From: Anaerolineales bacterium
GTDB taxonomy: Bacteria; Chloroflexota; Anaerolineae; Anaerolineales; E44-bin32
Reading direction: 5' to 3'
Assembly (NCBI GenBank): GCA_011772595.1
Contig: WVZH01000228.1
Coordinates: 61,549 to 67,152 of the forward strand
DNA length: 5,604 bases
Part shown: positions 1-5,604 of the stretch, piece after piece
Numbering within the stretch: the stretch's first letter is position 1
How the letters are laid out: every line of letters starts with the position of its first letter
Translations under genes and position numbers: made by a program
The notes under the pieces: model-generated
Databases searched by the model: none
What the model was told of the DNA's origin: nothing
What the model saw: the letters and a program-made list of their open reading frames with translations, nothing else

Positions 1-186
1 GTTGGGAGGTACGGGATGGGCCATCTCTACCGGCGGCGGTGTGGCGATGCGGAGGGTCTGGATCTCATAGCCAGCTTCCTGGAGTGTTTCCCGGTTATCT
101 TTCAGGCACTCGCTCATCGTTTTGATACGCTTAGGCTCGAGCGGCCATCCTGGGTCGAGGAAACCTGTCAGAGCGCGAATCTTCAT
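1..186 (-). CDS. DUF711-family protein, N-terminal part only (gene runs off left edge)
   Basis: The first 62 codons of a gene are visible, starting at an ATG at 186-184 and open to the window edge. The protein begins MKIRALTGFLDPGWPLEPKR and continues with a helix-like segment and the strand EIQTLRIATPPP. This pattern (MKIR, a short strand, an NPGWP/DPGWPL-like turn, then a helix and a QTxRxATPP strand) resembles, from memory, the N-terminus of DUF711 proteins, usually about 400 or more residues long. The DUF711 family has no firmly established function, and none is assigned here. The start is well supported: the ATG shares ATGA with the stop of the methyltransferase gene upstream, and a purine-rich ribosome binding site lies just before it. 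It is the third gene of a coupled unit with the macro-domain and methyltransferase genes. The family call rests on only 62 residues; that it is a real gene is more certain. Confidence 0.68.
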   Translation of the reverse strand, partial: MKIRALTGFLDPGWPLEPKRIKTMSECLKDNRETLQEAGYEIQTLRIATPPPVEMAHPVPPN

Positions 187-956
187 CTCTCTCCTCGTTG
201 GCGCGAAATTTCGAAAAGGATTACGGCTGTTGCAATTGCGGCGTTGAGTGACTCGGTTTTTCCACTCATCGGGATGTGAACCTGTCCAATTGCTTTCTCC
301 CGAAGTGTTGGTTGGATCCCTTGGGCTTCCGCGCCGACCACCAGGGTTATCGGCGGTCGCCAGTCCACATTGTAATAGGGGACGCCTCCAACGGCGTCGG
401 TTATCCACATGTCCAAGCCAGTGAGTTGTTCCGGCAAATCTACAATTTGTATCGTCGCCATTGGTAGGTAGAAATGAGCGCCCATAGCGCCGCGCACCAC
501 TTTGGGATTGAACGGATCCACGGTGCCCTCCGCGAGAAAGGCGGCTTCCACACCGGCGGCGAGGGCAGTGCGCAAAATTGTACCGAGATTTCCGGGGTCG
601 GCCAGACGGTCGATGATCAAGGCAAGAGTCAGGGATTTGGGCAGCGGTAAGGAAGGGATAGGGAGCACGAGCAGTATCCCTTGCGGGCTCTCTGTGCTTG
701 AGCAGGCGGCCATCACGGCATCCGATACCACGGCGGTCTCAGCGCCCAACCGGGCCATGCTGTTGACCAAGCCGCGCCCGCGCTCGTCGAGGTGATCGGT
801 GTGCAGGACGAGGTGGATTGGAGATTCAGCCGCCACTGCTTCATAAGCCAGGCGTTTACCCTCCAAAACAAAGGCGCGCTCCTTCTCGCGTGCTTGCCTT
901 TTGTTCTGGAGTGCACGCACCCATTTCACGCGGCGGTTGGCAGTTGAGGTGATCAT
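183..956 (-). CDS. SpoU/TrmH-family RNA 2'-O-methyltransferase
   Basis: A 257-residue protein that should transfer a methyl group from S-adenosylmethionine to a ribose 2'-OH in rRNA or tRNA in the cytoplasm. The N-terminal part (about residues 1-95) looks like the SpoU substrate-binding domain: a basic start (MITSTANRRVKWVRALQNKR), then EKERAFVLEGKRL. The SPOUT catalytic domain follows with all three motifs. Motif 1 is ADPGNLGTILRT at about 119-130, with the family Asn (N123) and catalytic Arg (R129). Motif 2 is VVGAEAQGI at 206-214. Motif 3 is IPMSGKTESLNAAIATA at 228-244, with the SLN signature. The length is normal for this family (RlmB/TrmH/TsnR-like). Motif 2 reads GAEAQG where GNEGxG is the commoner form, but the Glu is kept. 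The start ATG overlaps the macro-domain stop as ATGA; an AGGAAG about 13 bases upstream is too distant to be a good ribosome site, so coupling may drive translation. The exact RNA target cannot be read from the sequence. Confidence 0.92.
   Translation of the reverse strand: MITSTANRRVKWVRALQNKRQAREKERAFVLEGKRLAYEAVAAESPIHLVLHTDHLDERGRGLVNSMARLGAETAVVSDAVMAACSSTESPQGILLVLPIPSLPLPKSLTLALIIDRLADPGNLGTILRTALAAGVEAAFLAEGTVDPFNPKVVRGAMGAHFYLPMATIQIVDLPEQLTGLDMWITDAVGGVPYYNVDWRPPITLVVGAEAQGIQPTLREKAIGQVHIPMSGKTESLNAAIATAVILFEISRQRGER
191..196 (-). promoter_or_regulatory. Ribosome binding site of the DUF711-family gene
   Basis: Read on the minus strand, GAGGAG is followed by AGAG and then the ATG at 186. 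The site lies inside the last codons of the methyltransferase gene, so ribosomes finishing that gene end over this site. This and the ATGA overlap fix the start of the downstream gene. Confidence 0.65.
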
Positions 957-1534
957 GGTGGGTCTATGCTTCCTGGCCAGCGGCGCTCGAATTCCTGCGC
1001 GAAGATTTGCACGCTCGGCTCATCGATCAGCGTGAGGCGAATATCCTGCAGGGAAGCTTGTGGCTGTGCGCTGAGAAAATCGCTAATGGCGTCCAGGATG
1101 ATCTTGGCGGCACGCTCTTTGGGGAAACCAAAGATGCCGGTGGAAATAGCAGGAAGGGCCAGGCTCTTCATACCGCGCTCACCAGCTAAAGTCAGACCGC
1201 CGGTCACGGCAGCGTGAAGCTTTTGATCTTCGTTTCCTTCACCCCATTTCGGCCCGACAACATGAATGACATAGTCGCAAGGCAGCGAGCCGGCACTGGT
1301 GATTGCTGGGCGCTCATGGGAAATTCGACCATGGTCTCGTACCCAGGCGTCGCTCTCGACTTGAATCTGCTTTCCTCCCTTACGAACGATGGCGCCAGCT
1401 ACACCACCACCGTGCGCAAGATGTGCATTGGCGGCGTTGACAATCGCGTCTACTTTCTCTTCCGTCAGGTCGCCGTGAAATAATCGCACGGTCTGACCCA
1501 AATGAAGCGTATGTTCGGCGATCAGATTCGACAT
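953..1534 (-). CDS. Macro-domain protein (ADP-ribose binding or hydrolysis)
   Basis: A 193-residue, single-domain macro protein. The motifs appear in the usual order: GDLTEEKVDAIVNAAN (21-36; the Asp of VDAIVNAAN normally contacts adenine), HGGGVAGAI (41-49, the ribose/phosphate loop), HVVGP (91-95) and PAISTGIFGFP (128-138, the diphosphate-binding loop). The protein should bind ADP-ribose or related compounds such as O-acetyl-ADP-ribose, and may remove ADP-ribose from proteins or nucleic acids. The loop has Ala (A46) where MacroD/YmdB-type enzymes have the Asp of GGGGVDGAI, so it resembles Archaeoglobus AF1521-type macro domains more. I chose the ATG at 1534 rather than the in-frame GTG at 1543: AGGGG lies 8 bases before the ATG but directly abuts the GTG. 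It is the first gene of the coupled three-gene unit, with a promoter-like sequence just upstream. The substrate is unknown. Confidence 0.92.
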   Translation of the reverse strand: MSNLIAEHTLHLGQTVRLFHGDLTEEKVDAIVNAANAHLAHGGGVAGAIVRKGGKQIQVESDAWVRDHGRISHERPAITSAGSLPCDYVIHVVGPKWGEGNEDQKLHAAVTGGLTLAGERGMKSLALPAISTGIFGFPKERAAKIILDAISDFLSAQPQASLQDIRLTLIDEPSVQIFAQEFERRWPGSIDPP

Positions 1535-1542
1535 ACGACCCA

Positions 1543-1547
1543 CCCCT
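1543..1547 (-). promoter_or_regulatory. Ribosome binding site that sets the macro-domain start
   Basis: On the minus strand, AGGGG is followed by eight bases (TGGGTCGT) and then the ATG at 1534. The alternative in-frame GTG at 1543 overlaps this element and would have no properly spaced site. This supports a 193-residue protein instead of 196. Confidence 0.6.
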
Positions 1548-1564
1548 GGCGATTCACTTCTAAG

Positions 1565-1573
1565 ATTGTAGCA
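1565..1573 (-). promoter_or_regulatory. Extended -10 promoter for the macro / methyltransferase / DUF711 unit
   Basis: The minus strand reads TGCTACAAT: a TACAAT hexamer (five of six matches to TATAAT) preceded by the extended -10 TGn. Transcription would begin near 1558, leaving a leader of roughly 25 bases that contains the AGGGG ribosome site. The expected -35 position (about 1588-1593, CCCTGC on this strand) is a poor match and lies inside the heptamer repeat array, in keeping with an extended -10 promoter that does not need a good -35. This is a motif call only; its position between two operons supports it. Confidence 0.5.
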
Positions 1574-1581
1574 TCAGAACA

Positions 1582-1620
1582 CAGGGAGCAGGGAATAGGG
1601 ATCGGGGATCAGGGACTGGG
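1582..1620 (+). repeat. Heptamer tandem array, left arm of an inverted repeat
   Basis: Read on the plus strand, five units follow one another at an exact 7-base period, starting at 1582, 1589, 1596, 1603 and 1610: CAGGGAG, CAGGGAA, TAGGGAT, CGGGGAT, CAGGGAC. A diverged TGGG remnant follows at 1617-1620. The consensus is CAGGGAT, with one GGG run per unit. The array is non-coding. Its right part (1598-1620) pairs with the array at 1674-1697 as an imperfect inverted repeat. Confidence 0.75.
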
Positions 1621-1657
1621 AAGAGCACGGGGGTCCGGAAATCGTCACTCATTTAAG

Positions 1658-1692
1658 TGCCTTGATCCCTGAACCCAGATCCCTGATATCTG
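1658..1692 (-). repeat. Heptamer tandem array, right arm of an inverted repeat
   Basis: Read on the minus strand, consecutive 7-base units start at 1692, 1685, 1678, 1671 and 1664: CAGATAT, CAGGGAT, CTGGGTT, CAGGGAT, CAAGGCA. Two are exact copies of the same consensus as the left array, and the array faces it. The segment 1674-1687 (CCCAGATCCCTGAT) pairs with 1608-1620 (ATCAGGGACTGGG) except for one bulged base. Weaker pairing continues outward to 1598 and 1697. A 53-base spacer (1621-1673) separates the perfect cores. Confidence 0.7.
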
Positions 1693-1706
1693 ATCTCGAA
1701 AGTCTT

Positions 1707-2873
1707 TCAGTGCGCTGGATCGCGAACCAAGACGATCAGAGCGATGTCGTCGAGTTGAGGGGCATCGCCGATATAGGAAAGGATATCCTTGATCAGGGCG
1801 TGTTGGATCTCGTCGGCCGTGCGCTTGGAATTTGCTTTGAGAGATTTCAGGACTCGCTCCTCGCCGAAGAAGGCGCCCCTAGGATTTTGCGCTTCGGTGA
1901 CACCGTCTGTGTATAGCACGAGCACGTCGCCAGGTTCAAGCTGCGCTGTGTTCGCCTCCCAGGTTCTGTCTTCGAGAATGCCCAAAGGCATCCCGGTTTT
2001 TGTCAGTTTTGTGACTCGCCGGGATTCCGTACTGTGTAAGTGAAGAGGCGGGTTATGGCCTGCGTTGGCATATGTCAGCTTTCCTGACGATGGGTCTAGG
2101 ACGCCGTAAAAGACGGTGACAAAGCGCGAGGCGTCCGTATCGGAGATGATACGTCGGTTGACGGCGGCAAGGACCTGCTTCGGGTCTGACGGGAATTCGG
2201 AGGCGAAAGTGCGCAGCAGAGACCAAGAGAGTGCCATGTAAAGCGCAGCCGCTACCCCTTTGTCGACCACGTCGGCGACGAGAAAACCAACATTTCCATC
2301 GGGGAGGGAGAGGATATCGTAGAAATCGCCGGAAGTTTCCCTTGCTGGGTTCAGCGACACTGCCATCTGCCAGCCCGCAATCTCAAGCGGTTCGCAGGGG
2401 AAGAAGCTGGCCTGCAGGCTTCCGGCCAGTGTGAGTTCCTGCTCGAATTTTCTGTTGGCATCCTGTAGTTGCAGCTGCAACTTTCTCAGAGCCAGGTGGG
2501 TCTCAACTCGGGCCAGGACCTCCTCTAATTGGAAGGGTTTCGTGATGTAGTCCACCCCTCCAACGGTGAAGGCGTTGACTTTATCCTGCACGTCGTCCAG
2601 CGCGCTGATGAAGATAATAGGGATGTCGCGCGTTTGACTATCTGCTTTTAAGCGCTCGCACACCTCGTAACCGTCCATCTCCGGCATTTTGATGTCCAAC
2701 AGGATCAGGCTAGGAGGTGTGACCTGAACGGAGGCGAGGGCTCGTTCTCCGCTTGTTACGGCGCGCACACTGTATCCATGTTCTGCCAGCATCTGGGAGA
2801 GCAGGCGCAGGTTGTTAGCCGTGTCGTCAACGATGAGTATGTCTTCTGAGACTTCGTTTTTCTTACTTCGCAT
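1707..2873 (-). CDS. Receiver-PP2C protein phosphatase (RsbU/SpoIIE-like response regulator)
   Basis: A 388-residue cytoplasmic response regulator whose output is a serine/threonine phosphatase. The receiver domain covers about residues 10-128: acidic pair D16/D17, phosphoacceptor D60 in [16 protein letters not shown]90 in the switch position and K112 in TKPF. A probably coiled linker follows (about 125-158, rich in Leu, Gln and Glu). The PP2C/SpoIIE domain fills about 160-385, with metal-binding motifs SGDFYD (181-186), [12 protein letters not shown] (200-211), YANAGHNPP (268-276), [10 protein letters not shown] (321-330) and LDDIALIVL (374-382). All key acidic residues are present, so it should be active. 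Family members dephosphorylate STAS-domain anti-anti-sigma factors in partner-switching pathways; that target is not in this window. The ATG lies 11 bases inside the kinase gene end and has an AAGAGG ribosome site six bases upstream, so the two genes are probably co-translated and the kinase is the likely phosphodonor. Confidence 0.94.
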   Translation of the reverse strand: MRSKKNEVSEDILIVDDTANNLRLLSQMLAEHGYSVRAVTSGERALASVQVTPPSLILLDIKMPEMDGYEVCERLKADSQTRDIPIIFISALDDVQDKVNAFTVGGVDYITKPFQLEEVLARVETHLALRKLQLQLQDANRKFEQELTLAGSLQASFFPCEPLEIAGWQMAVSLNPARETSGDFYDILSLPDGNVGFLVADVVDKGVAAALYMALSWSLLRTFASEFPSDPKQVLAAVNRRIISDTDASRFVTVFYGVLDPSSGKLTYANAGHNPPLHLHSTESRRVTKLTKTGMPLGILEDRTWEANTAQLEPGDVLVLYTDGVTEAQNPRGAFFGEERVLKSLKANSKRTADEIQHALIKDILSYIGDAPQLDDIALIVLVRDPAH

Positions 2874-5604
2874 TGGTTACCTCTTGCGCATTTCGGATGA
2901 TTCTCAGAATCTTATTGTGGGCGTACTTATGTGCCATCTCGTCCAGAACTGCCGCGAGTGTTTTGTCCTGCTCGCGTATCCCATTAATTGATGAGAGGAT
3001 CTTGCTTAAATCCCCGAGGATCGTTGCCTTCTCTAGATTCTCAATCAGCTCAGGAGGTAATGCCGACATCCTGCTCACGAGTACTTGGTGTGGATACGGC
3101 TTTCCACGCAGGTCTTCAAGCCGCTCGATTTCATCGTCACTGTCGACTTCGGGTTCGATCTTCTCGTATACGAAGCGTAATCCCAGATGTTCCTCCAAAG
3201 CGCCAAAGAGTTCGTCCTCTCGGAATGGTTTGCGGATATAGGCATCGCAACCTTCAGACAATATGATTTCACGGTCTTCTTCCAGGGCGCTCGCTGTTAT
3301 TGCTACGATCACCGTCGCCTGCCCTTTCGTGGTGGCCTTGATGTGTCGCGTCGCTTCGTAGCCGTCCATCACCGGCATACGCATGTCCATCCAAATGAGG
3401 TGCGGCTCCCATGCTTCCCAGGCTTCGATGGCTTCTTTGCCGTTGGTGGCTTCCTTTAGCTCGAAACCAAACGGTTCAAATAATTTAACCAGCAGTTTGC
3501 GGTTGACCGTTTTGTCGTCGACGATCAAAAGGCGGTAAGGCGTCTCTACCGCTTCAAGCCCAATCACCCTGCGTCGAGGCTTGATGGTCTCTACTTCGAC
3601 GGAGTCGGCCAACTCGTTCGGTATTTCTAAGGTGAACGTACTGCCGCGTCCGATTTGGCTATCGACAGTGATCTCTCCGCCCATTAAGTGCGCGTATTGC
3701 TGGCTGATCGGTAAACCCAGGCCCGTACCCTCCTGCGCCTCCTGTCCGCTAGAGGTCTGCACAAAGGGATCGAAAACGAACGACAGTTCTTCAGAGGCGA
3801 TGCCTGGGCCAGTGTCCTGCACTTCGAAGCGCAGCATGGGGCCCCAACGGAGAAGTTTGTCTTTCTGGATTTCCGTTTTATCTCTGGGCACATTACGTAT
3901 GCGCGTGCGTAAGTTGACCTCCCCGGATTGTGTAAATTTGGTGGCGTTGCCAAGCAGGTTCATCAACACCTGTCGTAGTTTGCCTTCATCGGCGAGGATA
4001 AACTGAGGAACCTCTGGGTCTCTTTCGAATAACAACGAGAGTCCTTTCTCTTCGGTCCTTAAGCGGAACATGTCCTCCAGACCGTCGAGAAGGCGATGCA
4101 GGTCGAAAGGCAACTCGTTTAGCGTGGCGCGACCGGCTTCGATCTTCGACATCTCCAACACTTCATTAATAAGACTCAACAGGTGCTCGCCGCTTCTGGC
4201 GATGACTTCGAGGTTTTCACGCTGATCTACGCCGAACTGGGCATCCTCTCGTCCCCACGAGTCTGCAGATCGTAGCATCAATTGACTGAAACCGAGGATG
4301 GCGTTGAGGGGGGTACGCAGTTCGTGACTCATATTGGCCAGAAAAACACTCTTGGCACGGTTCGCAACTTCGGCAGCCTCTTTGGCTTGCGTCAACTCGA
4401 CCAGCGTTTCTCTCAATTCCTTTGTCCGTTGTTCGACGAGAACCTCAAGCTGTTGTTTCTGGGCTTCGGAGGTCCGGACTCTCATGCGGAGATAGCCAAA
4501 GCTACCCCCAATGATTGCGAGGGCTAGTAGGCCGCGGAACCACAAGGTCTGCCAGAATGCAGGTGTGATGGAAATAGCGAGTGCTACACCGGTTTCGTTC
4601 CAAATGCCGTCACTGTTCGACCCCAGGACCTTGAAGGTATAGTTCCCTGGCGGTACACCGGTATAGCCTGCAAAACGCCGGTTCTGAACTTCGTTCCAGT
4701 CCTTGTCAAAACCCTCAAGAAGATATCGGAATTGGTTCTCATCTGGATCGGAGTAATGCAGTGCCGCAAATTCGAAGGAAAAGAAATCGTCTCGATATGA
4801 GAGGATGATTTCATCGGTCTCCGTGATGGCTTTCTGCAGAGGTGATCCCTCACCAATCTCGACAGATTCATTGAACAGCTTGAAATCGGTGATCACGACG
4901 GGGGGGATATACGGATTGTCGACAACGTTCTCCGGTCGGAATATATTGAAGCCATTCACTCCGCCGAAGAACATTTCCCCCTTGTCGTTCTTGAAATAGG
5001 CGTTCTGATTGAATTCATTGCTTTGCAGTCCGTCGCGTACATCGTAGTTTGTGAAGATTTCCGTCTTGGGATCGAATTTGGATATGCCTCGGTTGGTGCT
5101 GAGCCAGAGGTTTCCCTGATCGTCCTCCAAGATACCGTAAACCGAATCATTTGGAAGGCCGTCCTTCTCCCTGAAACGCTTGAAGGATTTGGTTTCGGGC
5201 ACATACTTGTTTAGCCCACCGAGCGTGGCAATCCAAAACGTGCCTTCACGATCTTGATACACATAGAGGACGAGGTTGTTGCTCAAGCTGTTAGGATCGT
5301 CGGAATCGTGGATGTAATGTGTAAATTGTTGAGATTGAGGATTAAAAATGGAAAGACCGCCATTGAAAGTACCCAACCAGAAGTTTCCCTCCTGGTCTTG
5401 ATGGATGGATACAACCGCATTTGAGTTGATGCTATCAGGATCGTCGGCGTCGCCCGCGTAGACTGTAAACTCTCCGCTTTGTGGATCCAACTGGCCGAAC
5501 CCTCCAGTCCCCCCAAACCATATCGTGCCAGTGGAGTCCTCCGTGATGCACATAACATTTTCCAGGACTTGGAATTGGTCAAAGCGTTCTTCCTGTGCGT
5601 TGAA
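2863..5604 (-). CDS. Hybrid two-component sensor histidine kinase with Reg_prop/Y_Y_Y sensor, 5' end missing
   Basis: 913 residues are visible, with no stop up to the right edge; the true start is outside, so the in-frame Met at 5553 is internal. Numbering from the first visible codon, residues about 10-227 hold five Reg_prop blades, with D..G..W motifs at 22-32, 69-79, 117-127, 160-170 and a degenerate one at 205-215. A Y_Y_Y domain follows (about 289-348; [12 protein letters not shown], then PPGNYTFKV), then one membrane helix (about 356-373) and a coiled coil (about 377-417). HisKA carries H427 in [11 protein letters not shown] (codon 4324-4326). HATPase has the N box (N553), DTGPGIA and GTGLGLPIS. 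The receiver (691-807) has D696/D697, phosphoacceptor D740 (codon 3385-3387), T770 and K792. The propeller and Y_Y_Y part should be extracytoplasmic, and the kinase cytoplasmic. Proteins of this class often have about 14 blades, so several hundred residues are probably missing. A helical tail (about 812-913) lacks a recognisable HPt motif. The ligand is unknown. Confidence 0.95.
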   Translation of the reverse strand, partial: FNAQEERFDQFQVLENVMCITEDSTGTIWFGGTGGFGQLDPQSGEFTVYAGDADDPDSINSNAVVSIHQDQEGNFWLGTFNGGLSIFNPQSQQFTHYIHDSDDPNSLSNNLVLYVYQDREGTFWIATLGGLNKYVPETKSFKRFREKDGLPNDSVYGILEDDQGNLWLSTNRGISKFDPKTEIFTNYDVRDGLQSNEFNQNAYFKNDKGEMFFGGVNGFNIFRPENVVDNPYIPPVVITDFKLFNESVEIGEGSPLQKAITETDEIILSYRDDFFSFEFAALHYSDPDENQFRYLLEGFDKDWNEVQNRRFAGYTGVPPGNYTFKVLGSNSDGIWNETGVALAISITPAFWQTLWFRGLLALAIIGGSFGYLRMRVRTSEAQKQQLEVLVEQRTKELRETLVELTQAKEAAEVANRAKSVFLANMSHELRTPLNAILGFSQLMLRSADSWGREDAQFGVDQRENLEVIARSGEHLLSLINEVLEMSKIEAGRATLNELPFDLHRLLDGLEDMFRLRTEEKGLSLLFERDPEVPQFILADEGKLRQVLMNLLGNATKFTQSGEVNLRTRIRNVPRDKTEIQKDKLLRWGPMLRFEVQDTGPGIASEELSFVFDPFVQTSSGQEAQEGTGLGLPISQQYAHLMGGEITVDSQIGRGSTFTLEIPNELADSVEVETIKPRRRVIGLEAVETPYRLLIVDDKTVNRKLLVKLFEPFGFELKEATNGKEAIEAWEAWEPHLIWMDMRMPVMDGYEATRHIKATTKGQATVIVAITASALEEDREIILSEGCDAYIRKPFREDELFGALEEHLGLRFVYEKIEPEVDSDDEIERLEDLRGKPYPHQVLVSRMSALPPELIENLEKATILGDLSKILSSINGIREQDKTLAAVLDEMAHKYAHNKILRIIRNAQEVTNAK
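2880..2885 (-). promoter_or_regulatory. Ribosome binding site of the receiver-PP2C gene
   Basis: On the minus strand, AAGAGG is followed by six bases and the ATG at 2873. It lies within the final codons of the kinase gene and confirms the overlapping start of the phosphatase gene. Confidence 0.65.

Noticed and set aside
16..279. Plus-strand reading frame of 87 codons
   Set aside because: It spans the coupled junction between the methyltransferase and DUF711 genes, both of which have better protein patterns and start signals on the minus strand.
713..916. Second minus-strand frame within the methyltransferase gene
   Set aside because: Its translation is basic and tryptophan-rich with no motif, whereas the overlapping frame contains the SpoU N-terminal domain.
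1535..1543. GTG at 1543 as the start of the macro-domain gene
   Set aside because: The AGGGG ribosome site directly abuts the GTG, while it is 8 bases from the in-frame ATG at 1534; the three extra residues add nothing to the fold.
1582..1692. CRISPR-like array
   Set aside because: The units are 7 bases with no spacers and face each other in two arms; this is a simple tandem and inverted repeat.
1598..1697. Inverted repeat as an intrinsic terminator of the phosphatase operon
   Set aside because: The loop is over 50 bases, the stem is imperfect, and no T-run follows on the minus strand after the second arm. It could slow transcription, but it does not look like a standard terminator.
2873..3241. 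Plus-strand reading frame of 122 codons
   Set aside because: It is antisense to the kinase receiver and tail, is serine/arginine-rich and low in recognisable pattern, and has no domain or ribosome site; it is a shadow frame.
3581..4006. Plus-strand reading frame of 141 codons
   Set aside because: It lies opposite the conserved HATPase motifs of the kinase, and its translation shows no domain; it is a by-product of the minus-strand gene.
5551..5553. ATG at 5553 as the true start of the kinase
   Set aside because: The frame stays open for 17 more codons to the edge, and this Met lies within a propeller blade (NVMCITED before D..G..W), so it is internal.

Overview
All five genes are on the minus strand, so transcription runs from right to left. 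The base composition is moderately GC-rich. Hybrid sensor kinases with Reg_prop propellers, RsbU-type phosphatases, a DUF711 protein and GGGAT-rich intergenic repeats together suggest an environmental bacterium, perhaps Chloroflexota (Anaerolineae-like). This is a guess from gene style; there is no rRNA or marker gene to settle it.

Right half (1707-5604): a two-gene signalling cassette. The upstream gene is a large hybrid two-component sensor kinase whose 5' end lies beyond the window. Its visible order is beta-propeller repeats, Y_Y_Y domain, one membrane segment, coiled coil, HisKA, HATPase, receiver domain and a helical tail of unknown role. Its stop codon overlaps by 11 bases the start of a receiver-PP2C (RsbU/SpoIIE-like) phosphatase. 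The likely flow is: external or periplasmic signal, kinase, phosphorylation of the phosphatase receiver, then dephosphorylation of an anti-sigma-antagonist-type (STAS) protein. That target is not encoded here.

Middle (1535-1706): an intergenic region built of two facing arrays of a 7-base GGG-containing unit (consensus CAGGGAT), which together form a long imperfect inverted repeat. An extended -10 promoter and a ribosome binding site for the next gene follow immediately downstream.

Left part (1-1534): a tightly coupled three-gene unit, with a macro-domain (ADP-ribose-binding) protein, a SpoU/TrmH-family RNA 2'-O-methyltransferase and the start of a DUF711-family protein. Both junctions are 4-base ATGA stop/start overlaps, so the three are probably translated from one mRNA. 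The DUF711 gene runs off the left edge.

No RNA genes, CRISPR arrays, transposases or integration signatures were seen. The most unusual element is the facing heptamer-repeat structure between the two operons. The gene families themselves are known.
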